Source: Macrotrachela quadricornifera (taxonomy: Eukaryota > Rotifera > Eurotatoria > Philodinida > Philodinidae). From it: a stretch of 64,000 nucleotides of DNA. Positions 1 through 11,368 of this stretch are shown here, piece after piece. The notes below the pieces were generated by a model. The model made no database searches, was not told the origin of the DNA, and worked only from the letters and a program-made list of their open reading frames with translations. Every line of letters starts with the position of its first letter. Position 1 is the stretch's first letter. Location of the stretch: the NCBI GenBank assembly GCA_022393335.1, contig JAJEKB010021302.1, positions 1,666,959 through 1,730,958 on the forward strand, in the 5' to 3' direction. A program made the position numbers and the translations under genes.

Positions 1-410
1 CTATCTATCTACTTACGCACTTACTCATCTATTGAAGTACCTAACTGTCTAATCATCTATCTATTTAGCTAATCTCTCTATCCATGTATTTATCTACTTA
101 TTTATTTGTCTATTCATCTGTAGATAAATAGATAAATGAATAGGTAGATAGATACATAGATACATTCATCTATCTGTCCACTTATTTGTCTGTCTATTTA
201 CCTACCTATCCATGTATGTTTCTACCTATGTATCTAACAATCCAACTACACACCTATTTATATCTATCTATCTATCTATTTATTTATTTCTCAATCTACT
301 TATCTATCCATCCATCTACGTATGTATCTATTTATCTGCCAATTAATATCTCGATTTACGGATCTATCTATCTACCTATCTCCCTACATATGTCTCTTTC
401 ACACATCATT
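1..410. repeat. Degenerate CTAT/ATCT microsatellite
   Basis: The stretch is an irregular run of CTAT, CTAC and ATCT tetranucleotides with scattered substitutions. The 75-codon open frame inside it (186-413) is only the repeat read as Ser/Thr/Tyr/Leu-Ile and I do not call it a gene. Confidence 0.85.
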
Positions 411-639
411 TGAAACGTATGAAACGAGAACTTCAATTATAATAGGACTGAAATACATTGTGGCGTCGACTCACGAAATGAAACCAAAAATAAAATGAGT
501 TTCAGTAATGTCCTTCTCGACTCACATGTAGACTTAGCTGACATACTTTGATTCGGTCTTTATTCAAAGATCAAGTTTACTGCGCTGCACACAGTGGTCA
601 TCGATTAAAACGCGAATTGCTTTATCTTAGTTCACCACC

Positions 640-1165
640 TATCTTTTCTACTCAATATGTAACTCATTTACTAATTTTAATCAAGGAATTGAATGAAATA
701 AAAGAAACTCAAGCAGGTCAGAACAGAAAAACTAATAAAGCAGCGCAGGGGTTAAACGAATTGAAGGCGAAAAGGAACTAAAAAGAGAAAAAGAGACTAA
801 AACGCTTGAAGTAAGTAAAAGAGGTAAAGAGAGTACAATGGGTAAAAAACCTAATGACATTAAAGCATCTAGAATAGATATAAAGACTAAATCGACTAAA
901 GAGTTTGTAAGGATTGAAAATACTAAAAGGAGTGAACGAACTCAAAACGCTTAAAATCAGAAAACAGAGCAAAATAGTTAGAAACTCTGAAGACACTAAA
1001 GAAAGCAAATTTCTCTAAACAGTAGAAGAAAATAAGACAAGAGAGAGTAAAGGGACTAAATATACAAGAATTGTAGGACGCAAAAGGAGCATACGAAGAC
1101 AAAACGCACTAGCAAGACTAAAGGCAATTAGAACAGTAAAAGAGCTACATGACTTAAAGGAGAGA
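640..1165. repeat. Purine-skewed ACTAAA-type low-complexity tract
   Basis: The plus strand is strongly purine-rich and repeats variants of GACTAAA and AGTAAAAGAG with no fixed period. Short open frames at 548-781 (+) and 778-1008 (-) overlap it and show no recognisable domain. 411-640 holds nothing else I can identify. Confidence 0.6.
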
Positions 1166-1167
1166 CA

Positions 1168-2190
1168 CCAATGCAACTAAAAAATAAAAAAAATAACATT
1201 TTTTCTGATCAAATACATATAAAAATCGATGTTTCCCATTTGTATTGATTAAAATGAAAATTTTCATCAGTTGCATTTCATGAATTTAATTTTTAATCAA
1301 AATCATCAAATGACTTTGGTTAAACATTGATTTTTAATCAATGTCATTTGATGATCTTAACTAAAAATCAATGTCACTTGATGACTTTGATTAAAAATCA
1401 AAATCATCAAATGTAACTGATGAAAATGAAAATCAACGATTTTTATGCCAGTTTCATCAAAAAAATGTCATTTTTTTCGTGTTTTTTACATGAAAGTCAT
1501 CAATTTTTTGTCATGTTTTGATTACTTGGGTAGAGTAAGAAAGTTAATTTCTGCTAGAAAACTGAGGCATAAGATTTTGTATGTTCTCACACATAGAGCT
1601 CTCTCTAGAAAACATTGAAAAGGGTATTTGTAAAGACAGATGTCGACATGTACCCTAAATTCATCATTTTCCTGGTGAATTTTTTAAAAAACATCGTGAC
1701 ACATGATGTATTTCACACCAAAATCATTCGATGAAAACGATGATAAAGTAATGAAAGTAATCTAATGATTTTGATTTTTCCGTAGTAATCAAAATCATGC
1801 GGTGGAAATGATGTAAAAGTAATCAAAACTAATGTAATGATTCTGATATTCTCAGATAATCCAAGTCATGGATGAAACTTGTGCAAAAGTGATGAAAATA
1901 ATCTATTGATTTTTATGTTTCCAAAATAAACAAAATCCTGCGATGAAAATGATGTCAAAGTAATGAAAATAATGTAATGATTTTGATTTTTCCGAAATAA
2001 TCAAAGTCATCGGATGATATTGATGTAAAAATAATGAAAGTAATGTAATGACTTTGGTGACTTTTGAGAGAAGTAAAGTCATGCAATTTTTTTGATGAAA
2101 ATTTTAAAAATCACCATTTAAATGATGGAAATTTTGAAAATAACCATTTACATGAAATGTTTTTGGTTTTTTAGTTACATGGGTGGTACC
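1168..2190. mobile_element. Non-autonomous TIR/foldback-like element
   Basis: The left edge reads CCAATGCAACTAAAAAA and the right edge is its imperfect inverted copy, TTTTTTAGTTACATGGG. The interior is rich in ATCAAAATCATCAAA in both orientations, so single strands could fold extensively. No coding sequence is present. The right terminus (ACATGGG) resembles that of the ATCGATTA foldback at 8798-9168, suggesting a family. Superfamily unknown; boundaries approximate. Confidence 0.5.
1719..2074. repeat. 71-bp minisatellite, five copies
   Basis: Units begin at about 1719, 1790, 1861, 1931 and 2002, each starting CAAAATCAT or a close variant and carrying GATGTAAAAGTAATGAAA and TAATGATTTTGATTTTTCC. 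Spacing is 70-73 bp. It lies inside the TIR-like element. Confidence 0.8.
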
Positions 2191-3309
2191 TTTCTATAAG
2201 CTATCATACGGCATTATTAGACTCTTATTGCATTATAAAATCAAGAACAAATTATATCGGTACTACAGTGATTAATTCACCTCTTTCAGGCCCATGGCTA
2301 AACCAATGACTGAAATGTCTTTGAGATTTTATATTTAATATGGACAATGTGTATTGTAAATATTTTCATCAAAACTTTTTAAAAAAATCTTCAAAGTCAT
2401 TTTGGATCCATATCCATACTGCTCCACGGAGATCGCTAAGCAGCAATTTGATTATTGCCGTATTGAGGTACCGGTATGAGTCAAAATTGAATTGAGAGCT
2501 ATCACAAAATCAACTTTTGGAATGCCATTAGGAGTCACTCCTAATGTGACTTTAACAAGGAAAAACCTAAACGTTTTGAATTACGCAAAATAATTTAATT
2601 TATCCTCCTTCTAGAGATAGTATCTCAAAAATCCATCAAATATACTACTTGCGTGTCCTCATTAGATCTATTAGTCTCATACAGATTCATTCAACGAAGT
2701 CTGTTCTATGTCAAAAAGGAAACTACACCTCGATATTTTTCTACATTCGGGAACCATTAAAAGCTTACGAAGTTTGAAAAAACCGTACTAAATTCAGTAC
2801 GATGGGCCAGAAAGGGTTAAAGTACTGGTGTTGGATTGCTCTGACGAACATGATATCAAAATTGAGGGTGAATATAAAAGGTTGTTTAAAAAAATTAATG
2901 AGATTTAATAGAAATCGGTAAGATTTGACTCAGTGTCATATTTTAGAATTCAAAAACTGTCTCTCAGCTATAATAAGCATTTAGTCAAATGCTTTAATAT
3001 GAGATTAGACAAATACCGTTATACCGATGAATGAAAATTAGCCAAAATCATAGATAAATAAATTGAACTCAGGTGCCGCAAAGTGTGATAAAATTCTTCC
3101 AATATCCTCGTTAGCTATACATTTAAAGCTATTTCAAAAATATTACAAAGAATTAGATATTGAGCTGAAATTAATCGTTTTTTATCTTTGGAATGTTCAA
3201 ATTTTCGACCAAAATGTTTTCTATATACTAGGAAATGAAAAATAATATTGTTTTCTATGACTCACAGAAACAACGTATTTGTTCTTTTTCTTGACTCAAG
3301 AATGACTGA
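2191..3309. other. Intergenic, no gene seen
   Basis: No convincing coding sequence. The segment 2474-2545 (GAGAGCTATC, then AAAATCAACTTTTGGAAT) recurs in the same orientation at about 29508-29580, so it is a dispersed repeat. The 60-codon frame at 3063-3245 has no recognisable feature. Confidence 0.5.
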
Positions 3310-4136
3310 TCTATATGTATAGAGAAGAATGCTTGTTTGTTTGCTACGTATTGAGTCCCTGTGATAGCTAGCATCATAAAATTTTCGACACTACTTCTTT
3401 AACTCCTGAGGAAAGTCAACGTCGGGTTGGAATCATCAAATGAGATGCACAGAAGGGGCTGGGTGAAATTTCATCCCGATTAATACAGATCGAGATTCTG
3501 ATGAGTCTGTTCGCTATGTGTTTAGTCATCGTGAAATATAGCGTCACGGAACTATCCGCATCAGTTCCTTGAATGCTAAGGAAAGTCAACTGAGTGATTG
3601 GGGATGAGAAATGGAGGCGTGCGTGAAACTTCATCCAAGTAGTAAGAGACTGATTTTATTCATTTTCTAATCGAATGACGCAGTTCAATGCAAGTTTCAG
3701 AGTGATCGTGTCCAGAGTGGATGCGAATGAGGATGTCAGGTTGAGCCCGATGAAAAGAGTTCTGTTGAAGATGCCTGATGCATGGCGCGACAAGCTCCAT
3801 GAAAGATACGCCACGCACGGCGGGGTAAGATCTGTAGCAGATGTTTCAGGTACGGTGAAAAAAAGTCCAGTGGAAGCGGTATCACGAACGGCGAGAAGAG
3901 TCCAATGGCGAACACCTAACCCATAGCAGAAACAATCCTGCTAAAGATACCTGACGCATGCCGGTAAAAGTCCTGTCCAATAGGTTTCAGATGTGACGCG
4001 AAAATTACTGTTGCAGATAGTTCACCCACAGTGGGAACAATCCTGTAGAAGATGTGCTATGATGTACAGCAGAAAAAGTCGGGTGGAAGATGCAAAACTT
4101 CAACCATGTTCTCTTTTCAGCGGGTCCCTCCGCTAG
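3310..4136 (+). mobile_element. Helitron-like non-autonomous element (A)
   Basis: The 5' edge reads TCTATATGTATAGAGAAGAATG followed by GTTTGTTTG-type sequence, as at other putative Helitron 5' ends here (20021, 25250, 45436). The 3' edge is a short hairpin (AGCGG/CCGCT) ending in CTAG followed by T, the expected Helitron 3' terminus. The body, about 3750-4095, is a degenerate minisatellite of about 30 bp built on GAAAAAGTCCTGTTGAAGATG-like units. No Rep/helicase coding sequence, so non-autonomous if correct. Confidence 0.45.
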
Positions 4137-5054
4137 TCTATATATATATATGAAGAAGAATGTCTATCTGTTCAACTGTTCGCTAATCATTTGAACATGG
4201 CACGAGGCACTGCAACGAAATTTTGCACAGAATACCCTTACAACCAGAGGAAAGTCATAGGATAGTTTTCGACCCAAAATTTTCATCTGAGGGGGTGTTT
4301 GCTCTCTACTATTGTTAGATTTACTATAGTAAATGTCTTTCCCAGAGAATTTGTGCATATGATTGTTTCCTCAATAATTCAAGAACGAAAATATATAAAA
4401 ACCTACGCTTTTTGCCATTGCACACGGAACATTTTAGGATACTCGAAAAAGACTGACAGAATGTGGAAAATGAAGAACAACTATATGAATGAAAATATCC
4501 ATAGAATGTAGAAGGCAACAAGTGAGATAAAAGTCCATTTCTCACAACTCATAATCTATATACAAAAAGAAGTAATTGTGTCTTTTTTTCTGTTTTTTAT
4601 ACATTCGGACACCGCACGAGGTAGCGGCTTCAAGCTTTTCAAAGCACACTCTTAGGTCACCAGGAGGATCAAGAGGGGGTAAGGATAACTGGCGGGAGGA
4701 TTGGGGTGATATTTCAAAAGGTTATGATACGTTCCATTTTTTAAGAATATTTCTGAAACTTCAGAGCATCTGCTGCCATTGTTAGAATATCCACCTCTTA
4801 CTGTCACTTTTTTTGCATTGGGTGTTAGTATAAAATTTGGTAATAGGCATGAGTTAAGTGAAAGACACTCACACTCCACACTACTTGCTGAATTATCTGA
4901 TTTAGGAATGAACGTAAGTGTATGCACGGCGGGGCATGCACTAATAAGAGATGAAAAGGTCATAAACAAGCCCTCTATATGTCTTCTGTCGTTTTCTGAC
5001 ATGCTAAGTTTTCAGCATGAAGATTTCTCGAGCAACGCTGGATACTACGGCTAG
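4137..5054 (+). mobile_element. Possible second Helitron-like element (B), abutting A
   Basis: A TCTATATATATATATGAAG start immediately follows the CTAG of the upstream element, so two elements would lie head-to-tail with no spacer. The best 3' candidate is CTAG at 5051-5054, but I see no clear hairpin before it, so the right boundary is weak. Small frames inside (4299-5054, both strands) have no recognisable domains. Confidence 0.3.
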
Positions 5055-5174
5055 TTGGATGATAATTTCAAAAAGCAAAATTTAACAATGCTCATGCAGT
5101 AGATCTCAGAAATCTGTAGTAGCGCATTTTGGGATCGGAGGTTTATATGTTCTGCATACAAGGTGGCGCGAAAC

Positions 5175-5310
5175 CTTTACGCCACTCAGGTTCAACCTTA
5201 AGGTAAATTGATTTCACTAAGTATTTTATACCAAACTGAAGCCCGTAAAAAACTGCATTCATTGGTACTAAATAGTAAAGGTTATGAAGACGTTTTAAGG
5301 GTACTCCCCC
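5175..5310. repeat. Dispersed repeat related to the palindrome in the ART-gene intron
   Basis: ATTTTATACCAAACTGAAGC and TTGGTACTAAATAGTAAAGG match, with few changes, the foldback arms at 61879-62515 (ATTTTATACCAAATGAAAGC, TTGGTACTAAATAGTAAGGG). The 92-codon minus frame 5143-5421 is therefore best read as repeat. 5311-6092 is AT-rich without a gene. Confidence 0.6.
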
Positions 5311-6092
5311 CTCTTTTTTTATGAAACTTTTTTTAAAACCGAATTTTTTTATTGTATAGAAAGATAGGCTAGACAATGCTCTATTGAATGGCGTTTGAAC
5401 GAGCTCAATCGGATTTGCCATTGTCCAGATTCTTCAATTTTACCAGAAGCGACTTTTATCAAAAATTGTGATTTTTTTTTAAATAAAAACAACTAGAATT
5501 TTTTTTTTCTGTTATTTTTCGATTCTGCATCGACTGAAAACGATTTGAAATAGCTTTATCCATGCCTGGACGAATAATCTATATAAGTATCTTACGTAAA
5601 GAGTCACATGGATGTATATGAATGCGTGTTTTTTTCCCGTTCTGTCAAGAAATATGCGCAGCTATGTTGAAAATGTCCTTACAAGTTCGACAGTATTTAG
5701 AAAGTATATCGTTGTGGATATTTAATCTTATAAGCATTCGTTTTCACTTTGATCTTAATCACTGACCTTGCTTATACTGAAAAATGAAGTAACCCTTATG
5801 AAGACGTGTATTTCATAAAATCTCTCATGTCGCATTTAAAGATTGAATGTTATTTTTTTCTATCAAATTGCTTTTTCTGTTAGGACATTAACCAACGGAT
5901 GATATAGAATCACTTACCATATTTGTATTTTATATATTTCACTTCTTTTGTCCATTAGACTAAGACATCTTGTTATTTTATATGTATGACGTTAAATTAT
6001 CAAAAGAAATAGGAACGATATTGATTTTTTTCACTTCAGACAAAGAAATTCAACTATCCTGCGTTAACGGGCTTCTGTTCAAATGAATTGAT

Positions 6093-6782
6093 TTACTTAC
6101 ACAGAAATTTTATTTCATCTTTCAGCTTCTTGATTTCTTCTTCCGTTCGTTTTTCTAGTCCGATCTTCTGTTGATCCATTCGTCCTTCTAATTGAATCCG
6201 CTGCTCATCCATTCGTCCTTCTAATTGAATCCGCTGCTGATCCATTCGTCCTTCTAATTGAATCCGCTGCTGTTCCATTCGCTCTTCGAATTGCTTAATC
6301 TGTGAACTTTGATCTTGAATAATATTGTACAGGTTCTCAAATGTTGGTCTCAATTGTTCGAATAAGCATGTACTCAAATGATTGCTGAGTTGATCACTTT
6401 CTCCCGACCATGGACATCCAATATTTTTCGTAGGACATTTTACTATAAACTTAGTGCAACCTTTACTGATGTGTTTATCGAAGTCTTCTCTGTACAACGG
6501 TGCCTTCTCACAAAATCCACATTTGACTTGAAGTGTATTGAGCATTGAGATAACGATGCCAGGTTCCTCTGCTTTCAAATTGTCAATGCACAAATCCTTA
6601 TTACATGAATCTGCTGGGCAAAATGAATAGCTCTCAAGGTGTTTTTTAATGCATTGATGACAAAACGTGTGGTTACATGGAGTTTTAAAAGGATCAACGA
6701 GAGGCTTCTTACACAGTTTACATATTAAAAGTGGACTAATAGTATCTTGATTGATATACGTGTAATTATTATCTGATGTCAT
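6093..6782 (-). CDS. RING finger / TRAF-type zinc-finger protein with coiled-coil repeats
   Basis: Open frame of 229 residues. Residues 21-60 form a C3HC4-like RING (C21, C24, C36, H38, C41, C44, then CPADSC), the fold that binds E2 enzymes in ubiquitin ligases. Residues about 85-145 carry Cys/His pairs of the TRAF-type zinc finger (CGFC...H...C, CP...GCPW...H...C). From about residue 165 an 11-residue unit EGRMDQQRIQL repeats five times with changes (33 bp at DNA level), predicting a coiled coil. No MATH domain was found. The start ATG directly follows a pyrimidine-rich TTTTTTTTAG, a good splice acceptor, so a 5' exon may exist. The frame ends in TGTGTAAGTAA, where GTAAGT is a consensus donor, so the protein may continue in an exon I could not locate. 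Likely a cytosolic E3 ligase/adaptor (family inference). Confidence 0.8.
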   Translation of the reverse strand: MTSDNNYTYINQDTISPLLICKLCKKPLVDPFKTPCNHTFCHQCIKKHLESYSFCPADSCNKDLCIDNLKAEEPGIVISMLNTLQVKCGFCEKAPLYREDFDKHISKGCTKFIVKCPTKNIGCPWSGESDQLSNHLSTCLFEQLRPTFENLYNIIQDQSSQIKQFEERMEQQRIQLEGRMDQQRIQLEGRMDEQRIQLEGRMDQQKIGLEKRTEEEIKKLKDEIKFLCK

Positions 6783-8797
6783 CTAAAAAAAAAAGAAAGT
6801 ATTAATTTTTTTACTCTTAGTAACAAGTAATCAAATCACTGATACGCTCTTGACAATATCGTCTCTTTTTCACAACGTTCTTGAAAGAACTAAAATCATC
6901 AAAAGGATGAATAAAATATCTCTATATGGGCAAAATTTAGCAAAATAGGACATACTTCGCTTTCATTTGATTTTAATTTTTCACAACTATATTCCTCCTG
7001 AATACATTTTTTTAGCATAGACATATGTAAAAATATTGGAGTTTTCGGCTGCTACCTAGTTATAATTAATTAGATAATTAATTATTTAATTAAACAGTGA
7101 TTAATAAATAACTTTCTAATAGTAAGAGATAAACATCTGAATATTTCAGGGTGGACTAGAATCGGAACGACATCTATGGTAAAATGTTCAGCAAGATCGG
7201 ACGCAAAAAATTTTCTTCATAAAAATCAGCTCTTCAGAGACCCCATTTAGTCTGGATTTCAAAATCTTTGTCTGATTATCTTCTCGAGGATCTAAGGAAG
7301 GATTTCTACTTTTTCGAATTGATTTCGAACTCGTCATTGAAATACCAGAGCTTTTTTTTGTTTATGTATTCGTACTCGCCATGTCGCTAACAAAAACTGT
7401 CACGCCACTAACGAAAAGTGAATCGTATTTTTCGAAAAATCTGTGCATACCCCAAAAGACTCTGAATAGTAATTTTAAAGCTCTATGATCTGTCTATACA
7501 ATGCACTCTTTAGTTTACCTTAAATACTGCCGTTGCTCGAAGTTTCTTTGAGCTGAACCGCAAAAAGTGAAAGTCAATGTCTTTTCTGGAGTCACATCGC
7601 TAATGCTAGTTTTTTGGCGATAATTTCTATCAAACGAAGTTTTTTAAGCTGATTTTTTCATTGTATCTACAGTAACTTGGCACATATGTACCATATAAAA
7701 ATTAGCTCTAAAACAGCTTCTCTTCTCAAAATATATGTGTTTCAATTTTGCGGTGTCACGTCGCTATTAAATGATTGTGCCCATATACTCTCGATCAGCA
7801 CAGCATTTGTCTAAATCGAATTCGTTCAAAAATTAGACTTTCTTGACAAATGGAACAGATTTTGTTTCAATTACCAAAATCTAATTATTACGAATATATT
7901 CAGTTAAACTTCAATTACAGACTGCAAATGAAGTTGCTTCAATTCTTTTAGCATAAAGTGTGGGATTTGAGAATCGGAACTTGTCCAATTCAATAGTCAC
8001 TAATGGTAGGAATAATCAAAATTCACCGGACCATAGTCTTAGATTTCTTCAAATTTAAATCAAAACTTTTACTCGACAAAAATCTAGATACTAATCAAAA
8101 TGTATCGTAGCAAAAGTAAGGGTTGATATTTCTCTGATAGAAATAGTTAAAAGAATAGAAAAAGCTGTTAGCGCAATCTCTCTGGGATTAAAATGTGAAA
8201 GACAATCGACCTGTTTACATTATAAATCAGAAAATATTACGGTATGTTTCATGGTCTGTGATATTCTATGATGACCTTTGATCTTTTGACCCTGTTGGTC
8301 ACGGCCTGTAGGGAGGTCGAAGTGGGTCCAAATTTCTACCCCTATATATTTCAACACTCATTTTCTATCGTGTTTCACAAAATTAGCGCTATGTTCGATT
8401 AGCTTTTGATCAGCACAGGTTTGGAATTCTTCAAGTTCTAGCTACAATGTTTTATATACAAACTAGATTACTTTTTCTAAGCTTCAATACATAATATAGA
8501 AATGTCGACGGCAACAATGCTGAATTTCTCAGTTTATATTATCAAAGAGTTTTCTGTAACACATATTTAATCAAACCGAATAATAATCAAGAGTTTGAAT
8601 GTGAATCATGAATCTCATGTGCTCAATCCTGAAGCAAAACATAAATGTGAAAACCTTTGTTAAAAAAAAGACTAAACAACAAAGTCATTTTTATCATCGA
8701 TACTCACTTTGGTTTGTCTTCGTTACAAGATGATAAAGCTTTTTTCCTAACTTTTACTTATTCTTCATTGTCGTTATTGTTCTTAAATAGAGCTCTT
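6783..8797. other. Intergenic, AT-rich, no gene seen
   Basis: No supported coding sequence on either strand. Around 7375-7770 a motif like GTCAC(A/G)TCGCTA recurs at irregular intervals (near 7380, 7395, 7590, 7755), suggesting a worn repeat. Confidence 0.5.
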
Positions 8798-9168
8798 ACC
8801 CATATAAAAAAAATAAGACTAGGAATCAGATTAAAATTGATTAAAAAATGATTAAAAATCGATTATAATCATACACCTTTAATCGATTTTTAATCGATTA
8901 GGAATCGATTTTTAATCGATTAGGAATCGATTTTTAATCGATTAGGAATCGATTATAACCAAAAATAATCGAAAAAGTCAAATTTTTATCGATTATCCCC
9001 ACTATTTGCGATTATAATCGATTAAAATTTGACTTTATCGATTATTTTTGGTTATTATCGATTCCTAATCGATTAAAAATCGATTAAAGGTGTATGATTA
9101 TAATCGATTTTTAATCATTTTTTAATCAATTTTAATCTGATTCCTAGTCTTATTTTTTTTACATGGGG
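8798..9168. mobile_element. ATCGATTA foldback (MITE-like palindrome)
   Basis: Near-perfect inverted repeat: 8798-8990 (CCATATAAAAAAAATAAGAC at the outer edge) pairs with 9010-9168 (GTCTTATTTTTTTTACATGG). Each arm is packed with TTTTTAATCGATTAGGAATC-like units, three in a row on the left, so each arm is also repetitive. No open frame. Resembles a hairpin MITE; superfamily unknown. Confidence 0.75.
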
Positions 9169-9527
9169 TACCTGTATGTTGACATTGCACAATGGTTAGT
9201 CATGATAAGAATTATCAATCAACAAACAATAAGTGACAAGAAACATTTTGTGACTATCTTCCAGCGAAAATTTAATGTATTATAACACTAGCAATACAGA
9301 AAGCAAATAGAGTCTCTTCACTCAGACACTAAACTAATACAAACATCCGTATAAACACCTGATAATGAAAGGTCTATACTCAGTTGTCAACATCAACAGA
9401 AAAAAACATATACTAATAGAAATATGTTTAGCAGATGTTGTGTCAAAAATATTTTGGTTAAAAGAAACAAAATGATGTTATCGGTATACGTTCTTTTCCA
9501 AACCTCTAGAGTAGACGTATGACAATT

Positions 9528-9693
9528 CTCGATCAGAGAACTGAACTCGTTCAAATAACCAGTTCTTTTTCAAGGAACTGATGTGTACATCCAGTTCTCA
9601 AAGAAAGGAACTGGTCCCTTCACCCAGTTCTCAGAAAAAGAACTGGTCTGCATACCCAGTTCCTGAAAAAAGAATTAGTTCTAGAACTGGTGT
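9528..9693. repeat. Cluster of CCAGTTCT / AGAACTGG inverted repeats
   Basis: At least four alternating copies of CCAGTTC and GAACTGG separated by 10-25 bp, each pair able to form a small hairpin. No gene. Confidence 0.6.
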
Positions 9694-9699
9694 ACTGTC

Positions 9700-11350
9700 A
9701 CACATCTATTCCAGATTCCCACTTACTATTACATCAGATCCTAGGGAAAATCTTTGATATTTCAGAGCCTGATCCTTTGCAGATATGGCCAGGATCCTGC
9801 AAGGATTCAACGTTTTTTCCTGAGGAAACGGAAAATCCTCGAAAGAAGTGTGTAGCCAGGGAATTCCCAGGATTCCATCAGGATTTAAGACAAGCTTTTT
9901 CAAGGATTACGGTAGGTTTATCATTGTTCTGAGATCAGAATTAGGCCAGGAAACTAAGAAATTCTGAAAAAAGTGTGTAGTCAGGGAATTTTTAGGACCC
10001 TATCAAGATTTAAAACAGAATTTTTCAAGTATATTCCTAGGATAATATGAAGATTTTCACCAGATCCTGTCAGAATTTTGATACTTCTTATCAAAAATTT
10101 TTCAAGATCCATTCATGATTTGTATCTTACACCACTATATTTCTGCCTGACTATGACGAAGGATCTTGTCAGGAATCTGCTATGAGACAAGGCTTGAGGC
10201 TCTTTAATGTATATTTACAAGAGTTAAACTTATCGGTATTGTGGCAGGATTGTGTCAGGATTAAAGCAGAGTTTCTAAACAGAACAGATAAAATGTGAAC
10301 ATATAGAGTATTGATCTCTAGACCTTTAGTTCATGAACTGAACAGCTAACCCAGCTGGACTGTGTTCTCATTTAGAAATGATGTAAAAAGTTGTTTTTAG
10401 ATTTCGTTTTCTCTTTATTCTTTATTTAGCTATTTTTCGACCCTAAATTTGATAAAATTATTCATATTTTTTCGTCATTGAGTCAATTCTATATGTTAAA
10501 TTATTTTTTAATTCTTATTTTTAAATATTTTTTTCAATTCAAAATTTAATAATTATTTTTTCTTAAATAATTTAATGGTATCAAAATATTATTTATTTAT
10601 ATGTTATTAATTATTCTTATCATCGATACAATTTTATTTTTCCTAAATGAATTCTTTTAGTTACTTGTTCAATTCAGAAGAAAGTAAATTAAAATTTTTT
10701 AGTTGTTCATGAAAAGTCAATTCAAAATATATTTAAATGGATTTTTAGTTTTTATTTAACTATGTTCATATGCACATGAATAGCTATTGAGAACCATTAA
10801 GTCATCTTGTAAAGGTACAGAAGAACAACGAGAACGTAAAGAAGTTATAGGACAAACATCAATATTATCATGTTCGATTAACAATGAAGGTTTCGCAAGG
10901 TGAAATAGAAATATGTTTTTTTGATTTTGATCCAAGTTTTCTCAAAATAGCTATTGAGATTTTATAATGACATATACGTATAGAAAACGAATTAAATTTC
11001 ACAAGAAACTAAATAAAAAAAAATTGAGGAAGTTATTTCATACATTCTTGACAGGATCCTTAACATAACTAGTTGCAAATCTTGATAGGATCTTGAATAC
11101 TACGCTATTTATACATTCTACAGTCGAGTCTAGAATGATCCTAAATAGATCCTTGTATTTTCTCATCAAGATCTCGATCATATTTGTATTACATTCTGAA
11201 AATTCGTAATGCTTATTCTTGAAGAGTTCTAATAAAGATCTTGATCAAATCTCGGCAAGATACTGATTACAACCGTCTTGCATCACCTTCGAAAATATCT
11301 TCAACTATCATCATAAGTTTTCTGCTCTTAAGCAGGTTCTTAGGATAACA
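9700..11350. repeat. AGGATCCT-rich dispersed repeat region, left part
   Basis: AGGATCCTG, AGGATTC, GATCCTG and their complements recur at high density, notably 9770-10270 and 11040-11240. 10280-11030 between them is very AT-rich and otherwise empty. The same texture resumes at about 14475-15295, so the LINE probably inserted into one original repeat block. Confidence 0.55.
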
Positions 11351-11368
11351 GTTATAATTTCCATACTT

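Noticed and set aside
186..413. 75-codon open frame
   Set aside because: It is the CTAT microsatellite translated; composition is only Ser, Thr, Tyr, Ile, Leu and Pro.
5143..5421. 92-codon minus frame resembling a small protein
   Set aside because: Most of it overlaps a dispersed repeat also found as a palindrome in the ART-gene intron.
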